Source: a crenarchaeote SCGC AAA261-N23 (GTDB lineage: Archaea > Thermoproteota > Thermoprotei > Gearchaeales > Gearchaeaceae). From it: 34,509 bases of DNA. Numbering within the stretch: the stretch's first letter is position 1; each line of letters begins with the position of its first letter. The notes beneath the pieces were generated by a model. The model was given only the letters and a program-made list of their open reading frames with translations. It was not told the DNA's origin and did no database searches. The position numbers were made by a program, and so were the translations under genes. This document shows positions 1 to 8,811 of the stretch, one piece after another. The stretch spans positions 1-34,509 of the forward strand of contig AQVQ01000007.1 of assembly GCA_000375685.1 (NCBI GenBank). The letters are read 5' to 3'.

Positions 1-777
1 TCCGTCGTTTAATACTACACTCGCTAAAACGTTTATGCCCAGGTCGATGGATGCGACCTTGTTTCCCTTTGGAGATGCGATTTGGATTGATTTTCTCTCT
101 CCTATCACGATCCACTTGCTTTTCTTTCCAGTTTTACTCTCCTCAACACCTACTTCGACTGGTATGGAGGCGTACCAAGCGTTCCTTGTTTCATCGTAGG
201 ATATTTCCAGCCTACCCTGCTTACCGTACCATCTTAACCTATCTACGAACTCTATTTCGAGGTCGAAGTCCTTGAGGATGAACTTGTTGTTCTGTTCATC
301 CACTTCGTATATATCCTGTCTAACAACTAGAATAAGTTTCCTCTTCTTCGCTTCTCTGTCCTTCCAATAACGTGGTGGACTAACTTGTTTCATAAAGGGT
401 GGTAGTTTGTTCTCTTTCTTCAACTTTAGAAGGGAGAAGAAGGAGTTCCATGCTTCATTGTTCTTTTGAATTACTGCTTGTGCATTAACGCCGAGTATGT
501 TCTTGTATTTCTCGTAGTATTTGTCCCACGTACCCTTGAAGTCTACACGTTGTGGCTGGAAGAATTGTTGCCTTCTCTCGTAGTTCAACTCGTTGAAGAG
601 TTTTGCTGAGATATTCGCTAACCTTCTGAGCTTCCTTCCCTGGAAAACGTTTGGTAAGAGACGGACTACATTTGTTCTTTTGTTCTTGAATTCGACTTCG
701 TAGATGCCCTCCTCCGGTATTGCGGGAGTAATCGGCTCCCGCTCCTCATGTCCTAAGAGTTGACCGAAGGAGGACAT
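1..777 (-). CDS. tnpB: TnpB-type RNA-guided nuclease / IS200-IS605 OrfB, 3'-truncated by window start
   Basis: The reading frame is open from an ATG at 777 to base 1, giving 259 residues. The N-terminal region (about 25-200) looks like the OrfB helix-turn-helix and wedge part. A KVASIDLGIN motif near residues 240-249 matches the first RuvC motif, with Asp245 as the likely catalytic residue. The second and third RuvC motifs and the zinc finger lie beyond the window. TnpB proteins use an RNA made from the element's own right end to cut DNA. No tnpA transposase gene is visible on the upstream side. Codons are clearly richer in G and C than in neighbouring genes (many ttc, aag, gtc, ctc), which fits recent mobile origin. 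Family assignment is firm; activity cannot be judged from half a protein. Confidence 0.9.
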   Translation of the reverse strand, partial: MSSFGQLLGHEEREPITPAIPEEGIYEVEFKNKRTNVVRLLPNVFQGRKLRRLANISAKLFNELNYERRQQFFQPQRVDFKGTWDKYYEKYKNILGVNAQAVIQKNNEAWNSFFSLLKLKKENKLPPFMKQVSPPRYWKDREAKKRKLILVVRQDIYEVDEQNNKFILKDFDLEIEFVDRLRWYGKQGRLEISYDETRNAWYASIPVEVGVEESKTGKKSKWIVIGERKSIQIASPKGNKVASIDLGINVLASVVLNDG

Positions 778-813
778 CTCAAAGTAATATGCTGCTTTGA
801 GTAAAAAACTTTT

Positions 814-838
814 ACCTCGCCCCTAGAAGGGGCGAGGT
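814..838 (-). repeat. Perfect 10-bp stem-loop upstream of tnpB, probable IS left-end hairpin
   Basis: The arms acctcgcccc (814-823) and ggggcgaggt (829-838) are perfectly complementary around a 5-base loop. The stem is strongly GC-rich in an AT-rich setting and lies 36 bases before the tnpB start. IS200/IS605 elements carry subterminal hairpins recognised by the transposase, so this is probably the left end of the element. The exact element boundary and target tetranucleotide could not be fixed. Confidence 0.6.
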
Positions 839-893
839 TTGTCGCTCATTATATCATTATGAATAAAAAATATTTTCGTATTTTCAAATTATT

Positions 894-1433
894 CTAAGAA
901 ATTTTGTAACCTATTGCCTCAAGGATATCTTCATGCCCCCTTGTAAAGTCTTTTTTAGATATTTTTCTAACATCTATGAATTCAAGTTCATTCCATAGTT
1001 CGTTTTTTACAATACTCTCTATTTTTCCTTTGAATATGAATTCTATATCCCAATGTAAATGTTGAGGTGCCCTTGATGAAGCATACTGAAAACTAACCAC
1101 AAAAGGTCCTTCAAGTCCGATATTTTGCAATACTAATTGCTCTCTAAGTATCCTTTTTGCTGCATCCTTAGGATCCTCACCGAATATTAAATGGCTCGAA
1201 GGTATCATCCATCCTTTACTAAAGATTTTAGCTCTCTCTTTATCAATCGCACCTACATATTCCCAATTTGCTTCAGGATTTATTTTTCCTAAAACAACTT
1301 CATTTTCATTTGATTTTCTTGTCAAAACAACGAATGCAGATAGGCAAAATCCTCCTTCGGGTATATCTTTTATTGCTAAATCAGGATATTCCCAGTATTT
1401 ATTAAATCTGCAGAACTTCCTTTTTTCTGCCAT
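894..1433 (-). CDS. Nudix-fold family protein with degenerate Nudix box
   Basis: This 179-residue protein has a Nudix-like segment at residues 80-102. The spacing Glu86-x7-Arg94 and Glu98 is kept, but the usual first Gly is Ser80, the Glu after Arg94 is Ile95, and the second Glu of the EE pair is Gln99. Nudix enzymes hydrolyse nucleoside diphosphates linked to another group, and the box binds the metal. With half the box altered, this may be a divergent hydrolase or a non-catalytic binding protein. It starts with ATG and is divergent from the S9 peptidase gene, only 39 AT-rich bases away, so the two promoters must overlap. The fold assignment is moderate and the substrate unknown. Confidence 0.55.
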   Translation of the reverse strand: MAEKRKFCRFNKYWEYPDLAIKDIPEGGFCLSAFVVLTRKSNENEVVLGKINPEANWEYVGAIDKERAKIFSKGWMIPSSHLIFGEDPKDAAKRILREQLVLQNIGLEGPFVVSFQYASSRAPQHLHWDIEFIFKGKIESIVKNELWNELEFIDVRKISKKDFTRGHEDILEAIGYKIS

Positions 1434-1472
1434 AATTTAAAAATATCTTTAAAATTAAAATAGATTAAAAGT

Positions 1473-3350
1473 ATGTGGGATGAGAGAACCTTTACAAATT
1501 TTGTTTCTATAAGCGATTTGCAAATTTCTAATAACGGTGAACTTATTGTTTATACAACAACAAAACCGTTTTATGACATAAACGACTACAGAAAAACAAT
1601 TGTAATTAAAGATCTTAAGAATAATTCTGATAGCTATATAGACAACGCTTCCTTTCCTAGACTAAGCAAAGATTTTAAAAAATTAGCTTATATAAAAGAA
1701 AATAAAAGAAGAAAAACAGCAGAACTCTGGATTTATGAGCTTCAAAGGAATACGAAAAGGAAGCTTGTTGAAATTAAAAACTTTTTGGATATGTCTTGGA
1801 TTAGAAATGATAAGGAAATTCTCGTAGTAAGTTTCGAAAGATTCGAAGATAAAGATCTTTACTTTGAGAATAAAATTCCTTTTTGGTTTGATAGCAGAGG
1901 CATTCTAAGCTGCGAAAAAATTAAATTTACTTTATATGACTCAGACTCAGCTAATGAGCTTCATTCTTTTAAGCAGGACTTTTTCGCTCTTCCATACATT
2001 CCAATCGCTATTCCTAGCAAAGACGCTTTTCTAATTAACTATCCCAAAAGGGAAAATCCTTACATACTTTTTGATATTTTACAATACAAAGATAACTCTA
2101 TTGAGGTTTTGATGAAAGATGTTTCATTTATAGCTATAGATTCTAATAATGACTTTATTCTTCTCCATGGCAAACCGAAGAAAAAACATACAACGGAGCA
2201 CGATTTCCTTTACATATTTAAAGATGGAAAAATTGAAAGTCTAACGGAAAAATACATATACAATAACTACGATGGAAGGATATTAGCAAATGGCGAAGTT
2301 TATTTCACCTCAGCATATAGAGGAAGAATAATTTTGGAAAAAATAAGAAAAGAAAAGGAAACCTTAATAAACGGAGACTTTTATATCTTAGATTTTGATG
2401 TAAGCGAAAATGGCGATGTAGCTTTAATTTTGCAAACTTCTACTACACCAGATGAATTGTTTATTTTTAATGGGGAGTTGAAACGGTTAACGAATTACAA
2501 TACAAAAATAATAGATAAACTAGGTTCAATAAAGCCGATTTATTTTGGGTATAAATCTTTTGACGGTAAAACTATCGATGCTTGGTATTACAAGCCTAAG
2601 AATCCAGTATCTGGTTCTCCTTTAATAGTAATGGTTCATGGCGGTCCAAAAGGGATGTACGGTTATCAGTTCAATTATCAAGCTCAATTACTGGCTAACA
2701 ATGGATATTTTGTATTATTAACAAATCCAAGGGGTAGCGATGGATATGAAGAGGAATTTGCTTATGAAGTGATGCAAAAAACAGGATTAGAAGATTTCAA
2801 AGATATAATGTTTGGGGTGGAAGAACTTCTTAAAAAAGAAGCATTCATTGATAAAAACAAGATAGGGATAACAGGAATAAGTTATGGAGGATTTATGACA
2901 AATTGGGCTGTAGCAAATACAGATTTATTCAAAGCTGCTGTTAGCGAGAACGGCATAAGTTTTTGGCTTTCGGATTATGGCTTTTCAGATATTGGTTATT
3001 GGTTCAATAAAGATTTAATCGGTCTGAATCCTTTGAATAACGAAAATTATAAAAAGCTTAGTCCTTTATTCTATGCAGAAAACGTAAATACACCTATCTT
3101 ATTTATACACAGCATAGAAGATTACCGATGTACCTTTGATCAGTCGTTGGCTTTCTACACTATTTTAAAAGACCTTGGAAAAGAGGCTTATATTGTTCTA
3201 TTTAAAAGAGGTAGTCATGCACATAGTTTAAATGGAAAACCAAAGCATAGAGCTAAAAGATACAAGATAATAATTGAATTCTTCAAGCAAAAATTATTGG
3301 AAAATAAAAAGGAATTTGATATAAACTTTTTAAAATACTTTGATAAATAA
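1473..3350 (+). CDS. S9 family serine peptidase (acylaminoacyl-peptidase / prolyl oligopeptidase type)
   Basis: The 625-residue protein has the usual S9 plan: an N-terminal beta-propeller (about 1-350) followed by an alpha/beta-hydrolase domain (about 365-610). The nucleophile is Ser470 in GISYGG, with Asp550 (IHSIEDY) and His582 (GSHAH) completing the triad. The Ser-Asp and Asp-His spacings of 80 and 32 closely match the archaeal acylaminoacyl-peptidase of Aeropyrum. The oxyanion motif HGGP is at 389-392. No signal peptide is seen, so it should act in the cytoplasm on short, perhaps N-acylated peptides, the propeller excluding folded proteins. It starts with ATG; AT-rich sequence about 28 bases upstream could serve as TATA box. 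Acyl-peptide versus dipeptidyl specificity cannot be decided from sequence. Confidence 0.9.
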   Translation: MWDERTFTNFVSISDLQISNNGELIVYTTTKPFYDINDYRKTIVIKDLKNNSDSYIDNASFPRLSKDFKKLAYIKENKRRKTAELWIYELQRNTKRKLVEIKNFLDMSWIRNDKEILVVSFERFEDKDLYFENKIPFWFDSRGILSCEKIKFTLYDSDSANELHSFKQDFFALPYIPIAIPSKDAFLINYPKRENPYILFDILQYKDNSIEVLMKDVSFIAIDSNNDFILLHGKPKKKHTTEHDFLYIFKDGKIESLTEKYIYNNYDGRILANGEVYFTSAYRGRIILEKIRKEKETLINGDFYILDFDVSENGDVALILQTSTTPDELFIFNGELKRLTNYNTKIIDKLGSIKPIYFGYKSFDGKTIDAWYYKPKNPVSGSPLIVMVHGGPKGMYGYQFNYQAQLLANNGYFVLLTNPRGSDGYEEEFAYEVMQKTGLEDFKDIMFGVEELLKKEAFIDKNKIGITGISYGGFMTNWAVANTDLFKAAVSENGISFWLSDYGFSDIGYWFNKDLIGLNPLNNENYKKLSPLFYAENVNTPILFIHSIEDYRCTFDQSLAFYTILKDLGKEAYIVLFKRGSHAHSLNGKPKHRAKRYKIIIEFFKQKLLENKKEFDINFLKYFDK

Positions 3351-3434
3351 TATTCTTAGTGAAAATTAATTTTTAAAATTTATATAATAAGAGAAAGCAA
3401 TATAAGTCAATCAAAATAATTCTATTATGTAATC

Positions 3435-4895
3435 TTGGGAGAAGTACCGCAATTTCAGGAATTCTATCATGTTGATCCACCCTATGCTAGTGTAGGTATT
3501 AAATTTGAATCTGGATATTATGTTTATGAGGTAATAGAGCCAATTTTGGATAAAGAAGAAACAAATATTCTCGAAAGACTCAAAAAAGGAATTTATGAAG
3601 AAGTAGATTTTTCAAAAATGAGTAAAATAGATGAAAGTGAAATAGAAAAACAAGCCAGGCTCCTAATGAAAAAATACAAAATAAAGATTAATGAAATACG
3701 TTTCAAAAAAATAATGTATTATCTAGTAAGAGACTTGCTTAGATACGGTAAAATAACAGTTCCTATACTCGATCCAAATGTTGAAGATATAAGCTGTGAT
3801 GGTCTTAATGTTCCTGTATACATTTACCACAAAAGATACGATTTTATTCCTTCTAACATTGTTTTTACCGATATCAACGAGCTAAGATCAATGGTATATA
3901 GGTTAGCTTTCAAAGGAAATGCGCAGCTCACTTCTTCAGCACCGATTGTTGATGCAACATTGCCTGAAGGTTATAGAGCAAACTTAACTTTAGAAGATGT
4001 ATCAAGAAAAGGTCCTGCTTTCACAATTAGAAAATTATTTGTAAAACCAATTACGATAGTTGACCTAATAAAAAGCAGAGTTCTTACTCCTAAAATTGCA
4101 GCTTATTTATGGATTATGATTGAGTATAAGAAAGCAATTCTAATAATAGGAACAACTGGTGCTGGAAAGACAACTACACTTAATGCTATAGCAACTTTTA
4201 TTCCTCCTGATGCAAAAATTGTAACAATTGAAGAAACAAGGGAGATAAATTTACCACATAAAAACTGGATACCTTTTACAACAAGAATGACATTTCAAAC
4301 AGGTATAAAGGAAATTACGATGTTTGAACTTCTCAAGGCCTCTCTAAGGCAAAGACCAGATTATATAATTGTTGGAGAAATAAGGGGTGAAGAAGCGTAT
4401 ACATTAGTTCAAGCAATTGCAACAGGCCATGGAGGATTAACTACTCTTCACGCAGAAAACGCTGAATTTGCAGTTCATAGGCTAATAAATAAGCCTTTAG
4501 ATGTTCCACCATCGATAATAAACGCCTTCAGTGTAATACTTAAGGTTGAAAAAGTTAAGCTAACAAATGGACTTTTTAGAAAAGTCGTTTCTATAGATGA
4601 AGTGATGGGATATGATATAAAGAATGAAAAGCCTATTTTAAACAACATATATAGATTTAGTCCTTTTGAAGAGAAGGATATAGATATCAAGAGCAGTAAA
4701 AAATTAATAGAGATAGCGGTCAATTACTTAGGAGCTTCAGTCGAAGAAGAGTTAGAGAGAAGGAGTAGGATTCTCAAGTGGATTGCTGAAAAAAATATTA
4801 CAGAGTTTACCAAAATAGGCGAAATAATCGCGGCATACTATAGGAACCCTAGAAGAGTTTTAGCAATCGTAGATTTAAACGGAGAATGGATATGA
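3435..4895 (+). CDS. Type II/IV secretion-type ATPase (GspE/FlaI/VirB11 superfamily), pilus assembly motor
   Basis: This 486-residue P-loop ATPase has Walker A GTTGAGKT at 239-246 and a Walker B region VGEIRG with Glu315, followed by the GHGGLTTLHAE segment typical of secretion ATPases. Such hexamers sit on the cytoplasmic face of the membrane and drive assembly of type IV pilus-like filaments. The only usable start is TTG at 3435, because an in-frame TAA at 3417 lies just upstream and no ATG or GTG intervenes. A TATA-like box (tttatataa) lies near 3380. The next two genes encode the platform proteins and overlap or abut, so this is one operon. No FlaH- or FlaX-like archaellum partner is present, which favours a pilus over an archaellum. 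Confidence 0.9.
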   Translation: MGEVPQFQEFYHVDPPYASVGIKFESGYYVYEVIEPILDKEETNILERLKKGIYEEVDFSKMSKIDESEIEKQARLLMKKYKIKINEIRFKKIMYYLVRDLLRYGKITVPILDPNVEDISCDGLNVPVYIYHKRYDFIPSNIVFTDINELRSMVYRLAFKGNAQLTSSAPIVDATLPEGYRANLTLEDVSRKGPAFTIRKLFVKPITIVDLIKSRVLTPKIAAYLWIMIEYKKAILIIGTTGAGKTTTLNAIATFIPPDAKIVTIEETREINLPHKNWIPFTTRMTFQTGIKEITMFELLKASLRQRPDYIIVGEIRGEEAYTLVQAIATGHGGLTTLHAENAEFAVHRLINKPLDVPPSIINAFSVILKVEKVKLTNGLFRKVVSIDEVMGYDIKNEKPILNNIYRFSPFEEKDIDIKSSKKLIEIAVNYLGASVEEELERRSRILKWIAEKNITEFTKIGEIIAAYYRNPRRVLAIVDLNGEWI

Positions 4896-5773
4896 AAGCT
4901 GAAAACATAATTAATTCTTATAAGAGTTTTGCTTACAGCTTATTCGGAACAAGAATACCTGAATTTAAAGCATTACGCATATCGTTAATAAAAACAGGGA
5001 TTTCCGAAAGCTACGAAATTTACTTTTCAACGCTTATTTTAACCACAATTATAATTATTCCTCCAGTTTTTATAGGGGCTTTAATTTTTCATTTGTTTTT
5101 GCTTAAATTACCTTTATTCTTCTCATTAATACTAAGTACTATAGTGCTTTTGATAGGATTGGGTATAAATCTATTTATTTGGATAGGCTATCCAATTATG
5201 CTCAAAGGAGTTAGATCTAGCGAAATAGATAACAGGCTATATTTAATCCTTGGTTATGCAGCGGTTTTATCAAGTTCTATAGAAAATATTGTTGAAGTCA
5301 TACATGAACTATCAAAGATTGAAAGATCAAAAGCTGCCAAAATTGTATTCAATAATTTTTTGAAATACGTATATGCAGGAGGAATGAGTGTAATAGAAGC
5401 TTTTAATGAAGCGGCTAAAAGATGCCCTTCAGAAAGGCTATCATCAATTTTTATTACACTGGCTTCAATCTATTCTACTACAGGAAACTTTAGAGATTTT
5501 TTCAATATTGAAGCGAGAAATGCGTTGACGATGAAAGTAAATAAAATGAGGAGATTAATTGCTCAAATAGCGGTGATGGCTGAACTTTATGTAGGATTGG
5601 TTCTTTTAGGCCCTACATTATTCATCATAATTATAGCACTTTTATCAGGTCTAAGCTATTCTCCTTTTCCAATACCAACTAATTTATTGCTTGCATTGCT
5701 TGGATTATTTAGTGTGCCAATATTATCTGGAATGTTTTTGGCTTTACTAACAAGTACATTAGGTTCTGAATAA
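4886..5773 (+). CDS. Type II secretion F-domain membrane protein, first platform half
   Basis: The 295-residue protein has two long hydrophobic segments near residues 45-105, a charged cytoplasmic helical region (about 108-225) resembling a T2SF/TadC domain, and more hydrophobic segments at about 225-290. It is expected to be half of the membrane platform on which the ATPase acts. The start is either ATG 4886 or ATG 4892; the latter forms an ATGA overlap with the ATPase stop. Its size of about half an archaeal FlaJ, followed by a second protein of equal size, suggests a split two-gene platform, as in Tad systems. No pilin or prepilin peptidase gene is nearby. Confidence 0.8.
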   Translation: MDMKAENIINSYKSFAYSLFGTRIPEFKALRISLIKTGISESYEIYFSTLILTTIIIIPPVFIGALIFHLFLLKLPLFFSLILSTIVLLIGLGINLFIWIGYPIMLKGVRSSEIDNRLYLILGYAAVLSSSIENIVEVIHELSKIERSKAAKIVFNNFLKYVYAGGMSVIEAFNEAAKRCPSERLSSIFITLASIYSTTGNFRDFFNIEARNALTMKVNKMRRLIAQIAVMAELYVGLVLLGPTLFIIIIALLSGLSYSPFPIPTNLLLALLGLFSVPILSGMFLALLTSTLGSE

Positions 5774-6648
5774 TGGCTAATAGCTTCTTAAAAGAGAAGC
5801 TTGAATATTTTCTACTTCCTATTCCTATAATATTATTCATTTTCACTTTCATCATAACATTAAGCTCTGGTTTATACAATCCTCGAGTAGAAATTTTACC
5901 TACAAAAATGCTAGGCAACAATATTCTTATAATTTCTTTAATTATTGGGATATCGCCTATTGCTTATTATGAATGGCAAGATTATAAAAGGAAAAGAAAC
6001 ATACAAAGAACAATTCCTAAATTTCTTGACACTTTATCCGAAAATATAAGAGGAGGATTAAACTATGTTAATGCTTTAAGAAAGGCAACTGAAAGTTACA
6101 AATCCGATATATCTGATGCGTTAAAGGATGCTATTAACAAACATTATTTGGGTTTGGAATTTAGAGAAGCTATAAAGTTAGCATCAAAAAGAATAAATTT
6201 TGCTGATGCTGAACCATTTTTAAATGTATTAAGTAGAGCTTACTATGCAGGAGAAGCTGCTGTAGAAGCTATAAAAAATGCTTCTTCCTTTTATTGGGCT
6301 ATAGAAGAATACAGGAATTCAAGGGAAAGTGAAACAAGGGTTTATCTTGGAGTAATATTTATTTCATTGATCGTTTATCTTTTCGTAGCATTACTTATAT
6401 TAACTCAGCTAATAATTCCTGTTACAACTTTTAGTTCAAAAGCTTCCTTTACTGGATTGAAATTAAGTTTCTTTGGCAACATTTCTCCTTACTTCCTTGC
6501 AAGTGTATTTTTATGGATGGGAATCATTGAAGCTTTGTTTGCTGGAATGATAATCGGAAAAATAATATATAACAGAATAGGAACAGGTCTTGTTTATTCA
6601 ATAATCATGATGGTTATAGTCTTAATATCTTTCAATTTATTTGTTTAA
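5773..6648 (+). CDS. Type II secretion F-domain membrane protein, second platform half
   Basis: This 291-residue protein has hydrophobic segments at about 10-32 and 48-66, a central soluble T2SF-like region (about 75-190) containing FLDTLSENIRGG and GEAAVEAI stretches, and three or more C-terminal membrane segments. Its start codon shares one base with the stop codon of the preceding gene, which indicates tight translational coupling. It should pair with the upstream protein to make the inner-membrane platform for a pilus-like filament. The region is AT-rich and contains no sign of decay. Precise filament type cannot be assigned. Confidence 0.8.
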   Translation: MANSFLKEKLEYFLLPIPIILFIFTFIITLSSGLYNPRVEILPTKMLGNNILIISLIIGISPIAYYEWQDYKRKRNIQRTIPKFLDTLSENIRGGLNYVNALRKATESYKSDISDALKDAINKHYLGLEFREAIKLASKRINFADAEPFLNVLSRAYYAGEAAVEAIKNASSFYWAIEEYRNSRESETRVYLGVIFISLIVYLFVALLILTQLIIPVTTFSSKASFTGLKLSFFGNISPYFLASVFLWMGIIEALFAGMIIGKIIYNRIGTGLVYSIIMMVIVLISFNLFV

Positions 6649-6684
6649 AATAAGTATTTTATATTAAAATTTTATTCTTTAATT

Positions 6685-7420
6685 ATGCCTAAAGAAATTA
6701 TAGAAATTAAGGAATACAAGAAACTGGATCTTAGAGAATCAATATTGATCGATGGTTTTCCAAGCGTAGGACTTATAAGTACGATAATTTCAAACTATTA
6801 TATCTCTGCATTTAATCTTGATGGAATGGCTTTCATTGATTCTCCATATTTTCCTCCCTTAACTTTAGTTTATGCAAAAAAGCCAAAGTATCCTGCTAGA
6901 ATTCATGCAAGTGAGGATAAAAAGCTAACAGTAATATCTTGCGAATTCACCCCAGCTCCTCAGCTTGTTAGAGCAATAGGTGAAAAAATAGTGAAGTGGG
7001 CAATAACTAGACATATACATTCAATCATTACATTTGTAGGTATCCTAGAAAAAGGAAGTTCAGAACAGGTTAGCGAAGTGTATGCTGTAGGTAGTACAGA
7101 ACAAATTAGGAATCTGCTCAGCGAAAAAAAACATACCTTTATTGGAACATGGAGCAGTAATAGGATTGCCTGCAATAATATTGAACGAATGCAGATGGTT
7201 AAATTTCGATGCTGTTTGTTTTGTAGTAAGAGTTTTCCATCCCTATCCTGAATTTAGAGCTGCTGCCAATGTAATAGAACATATTAACAAAATATATCCT
7301 TCAATAGCAGTAGATACACAACCACTTTATAAGGAAGCAGAAAATATTGAAAAAAGAATAAGGGAGATAAGGGAAGCAACAAGACCTGTTCAGGAACCTG
7401 CAGGCACTTTATACAGGTAA
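6685..7420 (+). CDS. PAC2 family protein (proteasome assembly chaperone-like), interrupted by a one-base frameshift
   Basis: Two overlapping frames make one PAC2-family protein. The first frame gives the N-terminal half (ILIDGFPSVGLIS, then ITFVGILEKG) up to about residue 148. The second frame supplies the rest (EHGAVIGLPAIIL, FHPYPEFRAAANVIE) to the stop at 7420. The frames meet at a run of eight A at 7124-7131. Removing one A gives a continuous reading SEKNIPLLEHGAV and a 244-residue product, the usual size for this family. Archaeal PAC2 proteins are related to proteasome assembly chaperones; their cellular role is less certain. The interruption is most simply a homopolymer sequencing error, but a real mutation or transcript slippage is possible. 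ATG start; the 3' end overlaps the convergent DUF72 gene by 12 bases. Confidence 0.75.
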
Positions 7421-8134
7421 CTTATTTATCTTAAATTTTTCCATTAAATAGAATCCGTTCGGTAGCATACCATGGTCATTATTAAGGTAAATATAGCATT
7501 TTTTAAATTCTAAACTACTTATCTTTTTAACCAATTCGTCAAGCTCTTCCTTTGAATATTCATAATTGTACCATTCTTTTCTTCCATGAAGTCTAACGTA
7601 AATTGTACCATTACATAAGTAAATATCGTTAGGAAAATCCGGTGAATCGATTGAACACATTATAATACCATTTTCTTCAAGCTTTTCAACTATTGAACGT
7701 GCTTTAAACCATGATTCATCCCTAAATTCTATTACACCTTTTCCTTCCAATTTTGCTTTTGTGAAGAAATTAATGATTCTTTGTAAATTACTTTCACTGT
7801 ATTCAAACGTTGGTGGCATTTGGAAAAGCCAAAAGGATATTTTATGTTCAATTTCCTTTAATCTATCTTTAAACTTCTGAAATGTCGCAATACTTTTATC
7901 ACTAAGTCTTAAATAGTGTGTAATTATCTTATTTACCTTTATCGAAAAATCAAAATATTCAGGAACATCAAGCCAACTTTTTATCCAACTTCGATAAGGG
8001 AAGCTATAAAATGTAGCATTTATCTCTACAGTATTAAAACCTTGCTTCAAGTACCATTTAAAACTCGTTGGTTTACCTTCATTCCAAAAATAATTGTATC
8101 CGCTGGTTCCTATTTTTACTATTCTTTCTTTCAC
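7409..8134 (-). CDS. DUF72 (YecE-like) family protein
   Basis: This 241-residue protein begins with the family signature IGTSGYNY followed by FNTVEINATFY, and later has FWLFQMPP, VIEFRDESW and YVRLHGR, all typical positions of DUF72 proteins, which form a TIM-barrel-like fold. The biochemical role of the family is not established. It is the last gene of a minus-strand cluster with tpiA and fbp, its ATG overlapping the tpiA stop by four bases, so it is probably co-transcribed with gluconeogenic genes. Family assignment is strong, function is open. Confidence 0.85.
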   Translation of the reverse strand: MKERIVKIGTSGYNYFWNEGKPTSFKWYLKQGFNTVEINATFYSFPYRSWIKSWLDVPEYFDFSIKVNKIITHYLRLSDKSIATFQKFKDRLKEIEHKISFWLFQMPPTFEYSESNLQRIINFFTKAKLEGKGVIEFRDESWFKARSIVEKLEENGIIMCSIDSPDFPNDIYLCNGTIYVRLHGRKEWYNYEYSKEELDELVKKISSLEFKKCYIYLNNDHGMLPNGFYLMEKFKINKLPV

Positions 8135-8811
8135 AATACTGAAACCATCGATTTTAAAGTAGCATACGGATCCTTTGATTTAACGAAGCTTGAAGAGACT
8201 AAAACTCCTTCTGAACCAAGTTCAATTGCTATCTTTACATCTTCTTCATTGGTTATTCCTGCACCACAAATAACACTGATTTTTTTATTGGTTCGTTTAA
8301 CAAGTTCCAACGTCCTTGTTATGCTCTCTGGTTTGTACTTTGAAACGGATTTTCCGCTCCCTATAAGCTCAGGAGGTTCAATTGCTATCATATCTGGTTC
8401 AAATTTAGAAAGACGAAAGCACTCATCTGGATCCTTACCGCAAACTATGCTTATCATACCAAGTTTTTTGCTTTTTTTAACAAGAAATTCTATACTTGTC
8501 AAATCAATTCTTTTTTCTGAATGGTTTATTAACACTCCTATTGCTCCTGCTTCTTTTAATGCTTCTAGAGGCAAGTGTCCAGTGTAGCCTCCCGGTTCAA
8601 TTGCATCTGCATGCTGAGCAATAACTAGATCAAAAATATGCTTAATTTTAGGCAAATCTACAGCCGTTGGAGCAAGGATTATTGTCTTTTTAACTTCTTC
8701 ATATACCTTTTTAGTTATTTGAGCAAGCTTAATTGCGTTAATTCCTATGGCTTCATTGTAGCATTTGAAATTGAGGATTAACAATGGAAATCTTATTTCA
8801 TTTTTAAACAT
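8131..8811 (-). CDS. tpiA: Triosephosphate isomerase, archaeal type
   Basis: The 226-residue length is that of the short archaeal isomerase. Visible catalytic positions are Lys16 (NFKCY), His97 (LINHSEKR) and Glu145 (AIEPPELIG). Phosphate-binding glycines lie in CGAGI (182-186) and the SEGVLVSSS stretch. It interconverts dihydroxyacetone phosphate and glyceraldehyde 3-phosphate in the cytoplasm. Its start overlaps the end of the fbp gene by eight bases, so the two are translationally coupled. The pairing makes biochemical sense because the fbp product consumes both isomerase partners. No missing residues were noticed. Confidence 0.95.
   Translation of the reverse strand: MFKNEIRFPLLILNFKCYNEAIGINAIKLAQITKKVYEEVKKTIILAPTAVDLPKIKHIFDLVIAQHADAIEPGGYTGHLPLEALKEAGAIGVLINHSEKRIDLTSIEFLVKKSKKLGMISIVCGKDPDECFRLSKFEPDMIAIEPPELIGSGKSVSKYKPESITRTLELVKRTNKKISVICGAGITNEEDVKIAIELGSEGVLVSSSFVKSKDPYATLKSMVSVL

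Noticed and set aside
814..838. Strong stem-loop read as a transcription terminator
   Set aside because: It has no following T run on either strand at the right place and sits just upstream of tnpB, so an IS end hairpin is the better reading.
4475..4723. Minus-strand hydrophobic frame inside the ATPase gene
   Set aside because: It is an antisense shadow of a well-supported coding region; the same holds for other long antisense frames such as those inside abce1, fbp, the deacylases and the M24 gene.
7124..7131. Programmed -1 frameshift like that known in a Sulfolobus fucosidase
   Set aside because: The shift needed here is +1 (or one A lost), not -1, and no stimulatory structure is evident.
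7142..7420. Independent 92-residue gene
   Set aside because: Its sequence continues the PAC2 family from the upstream frame and it has no start signal of its own.
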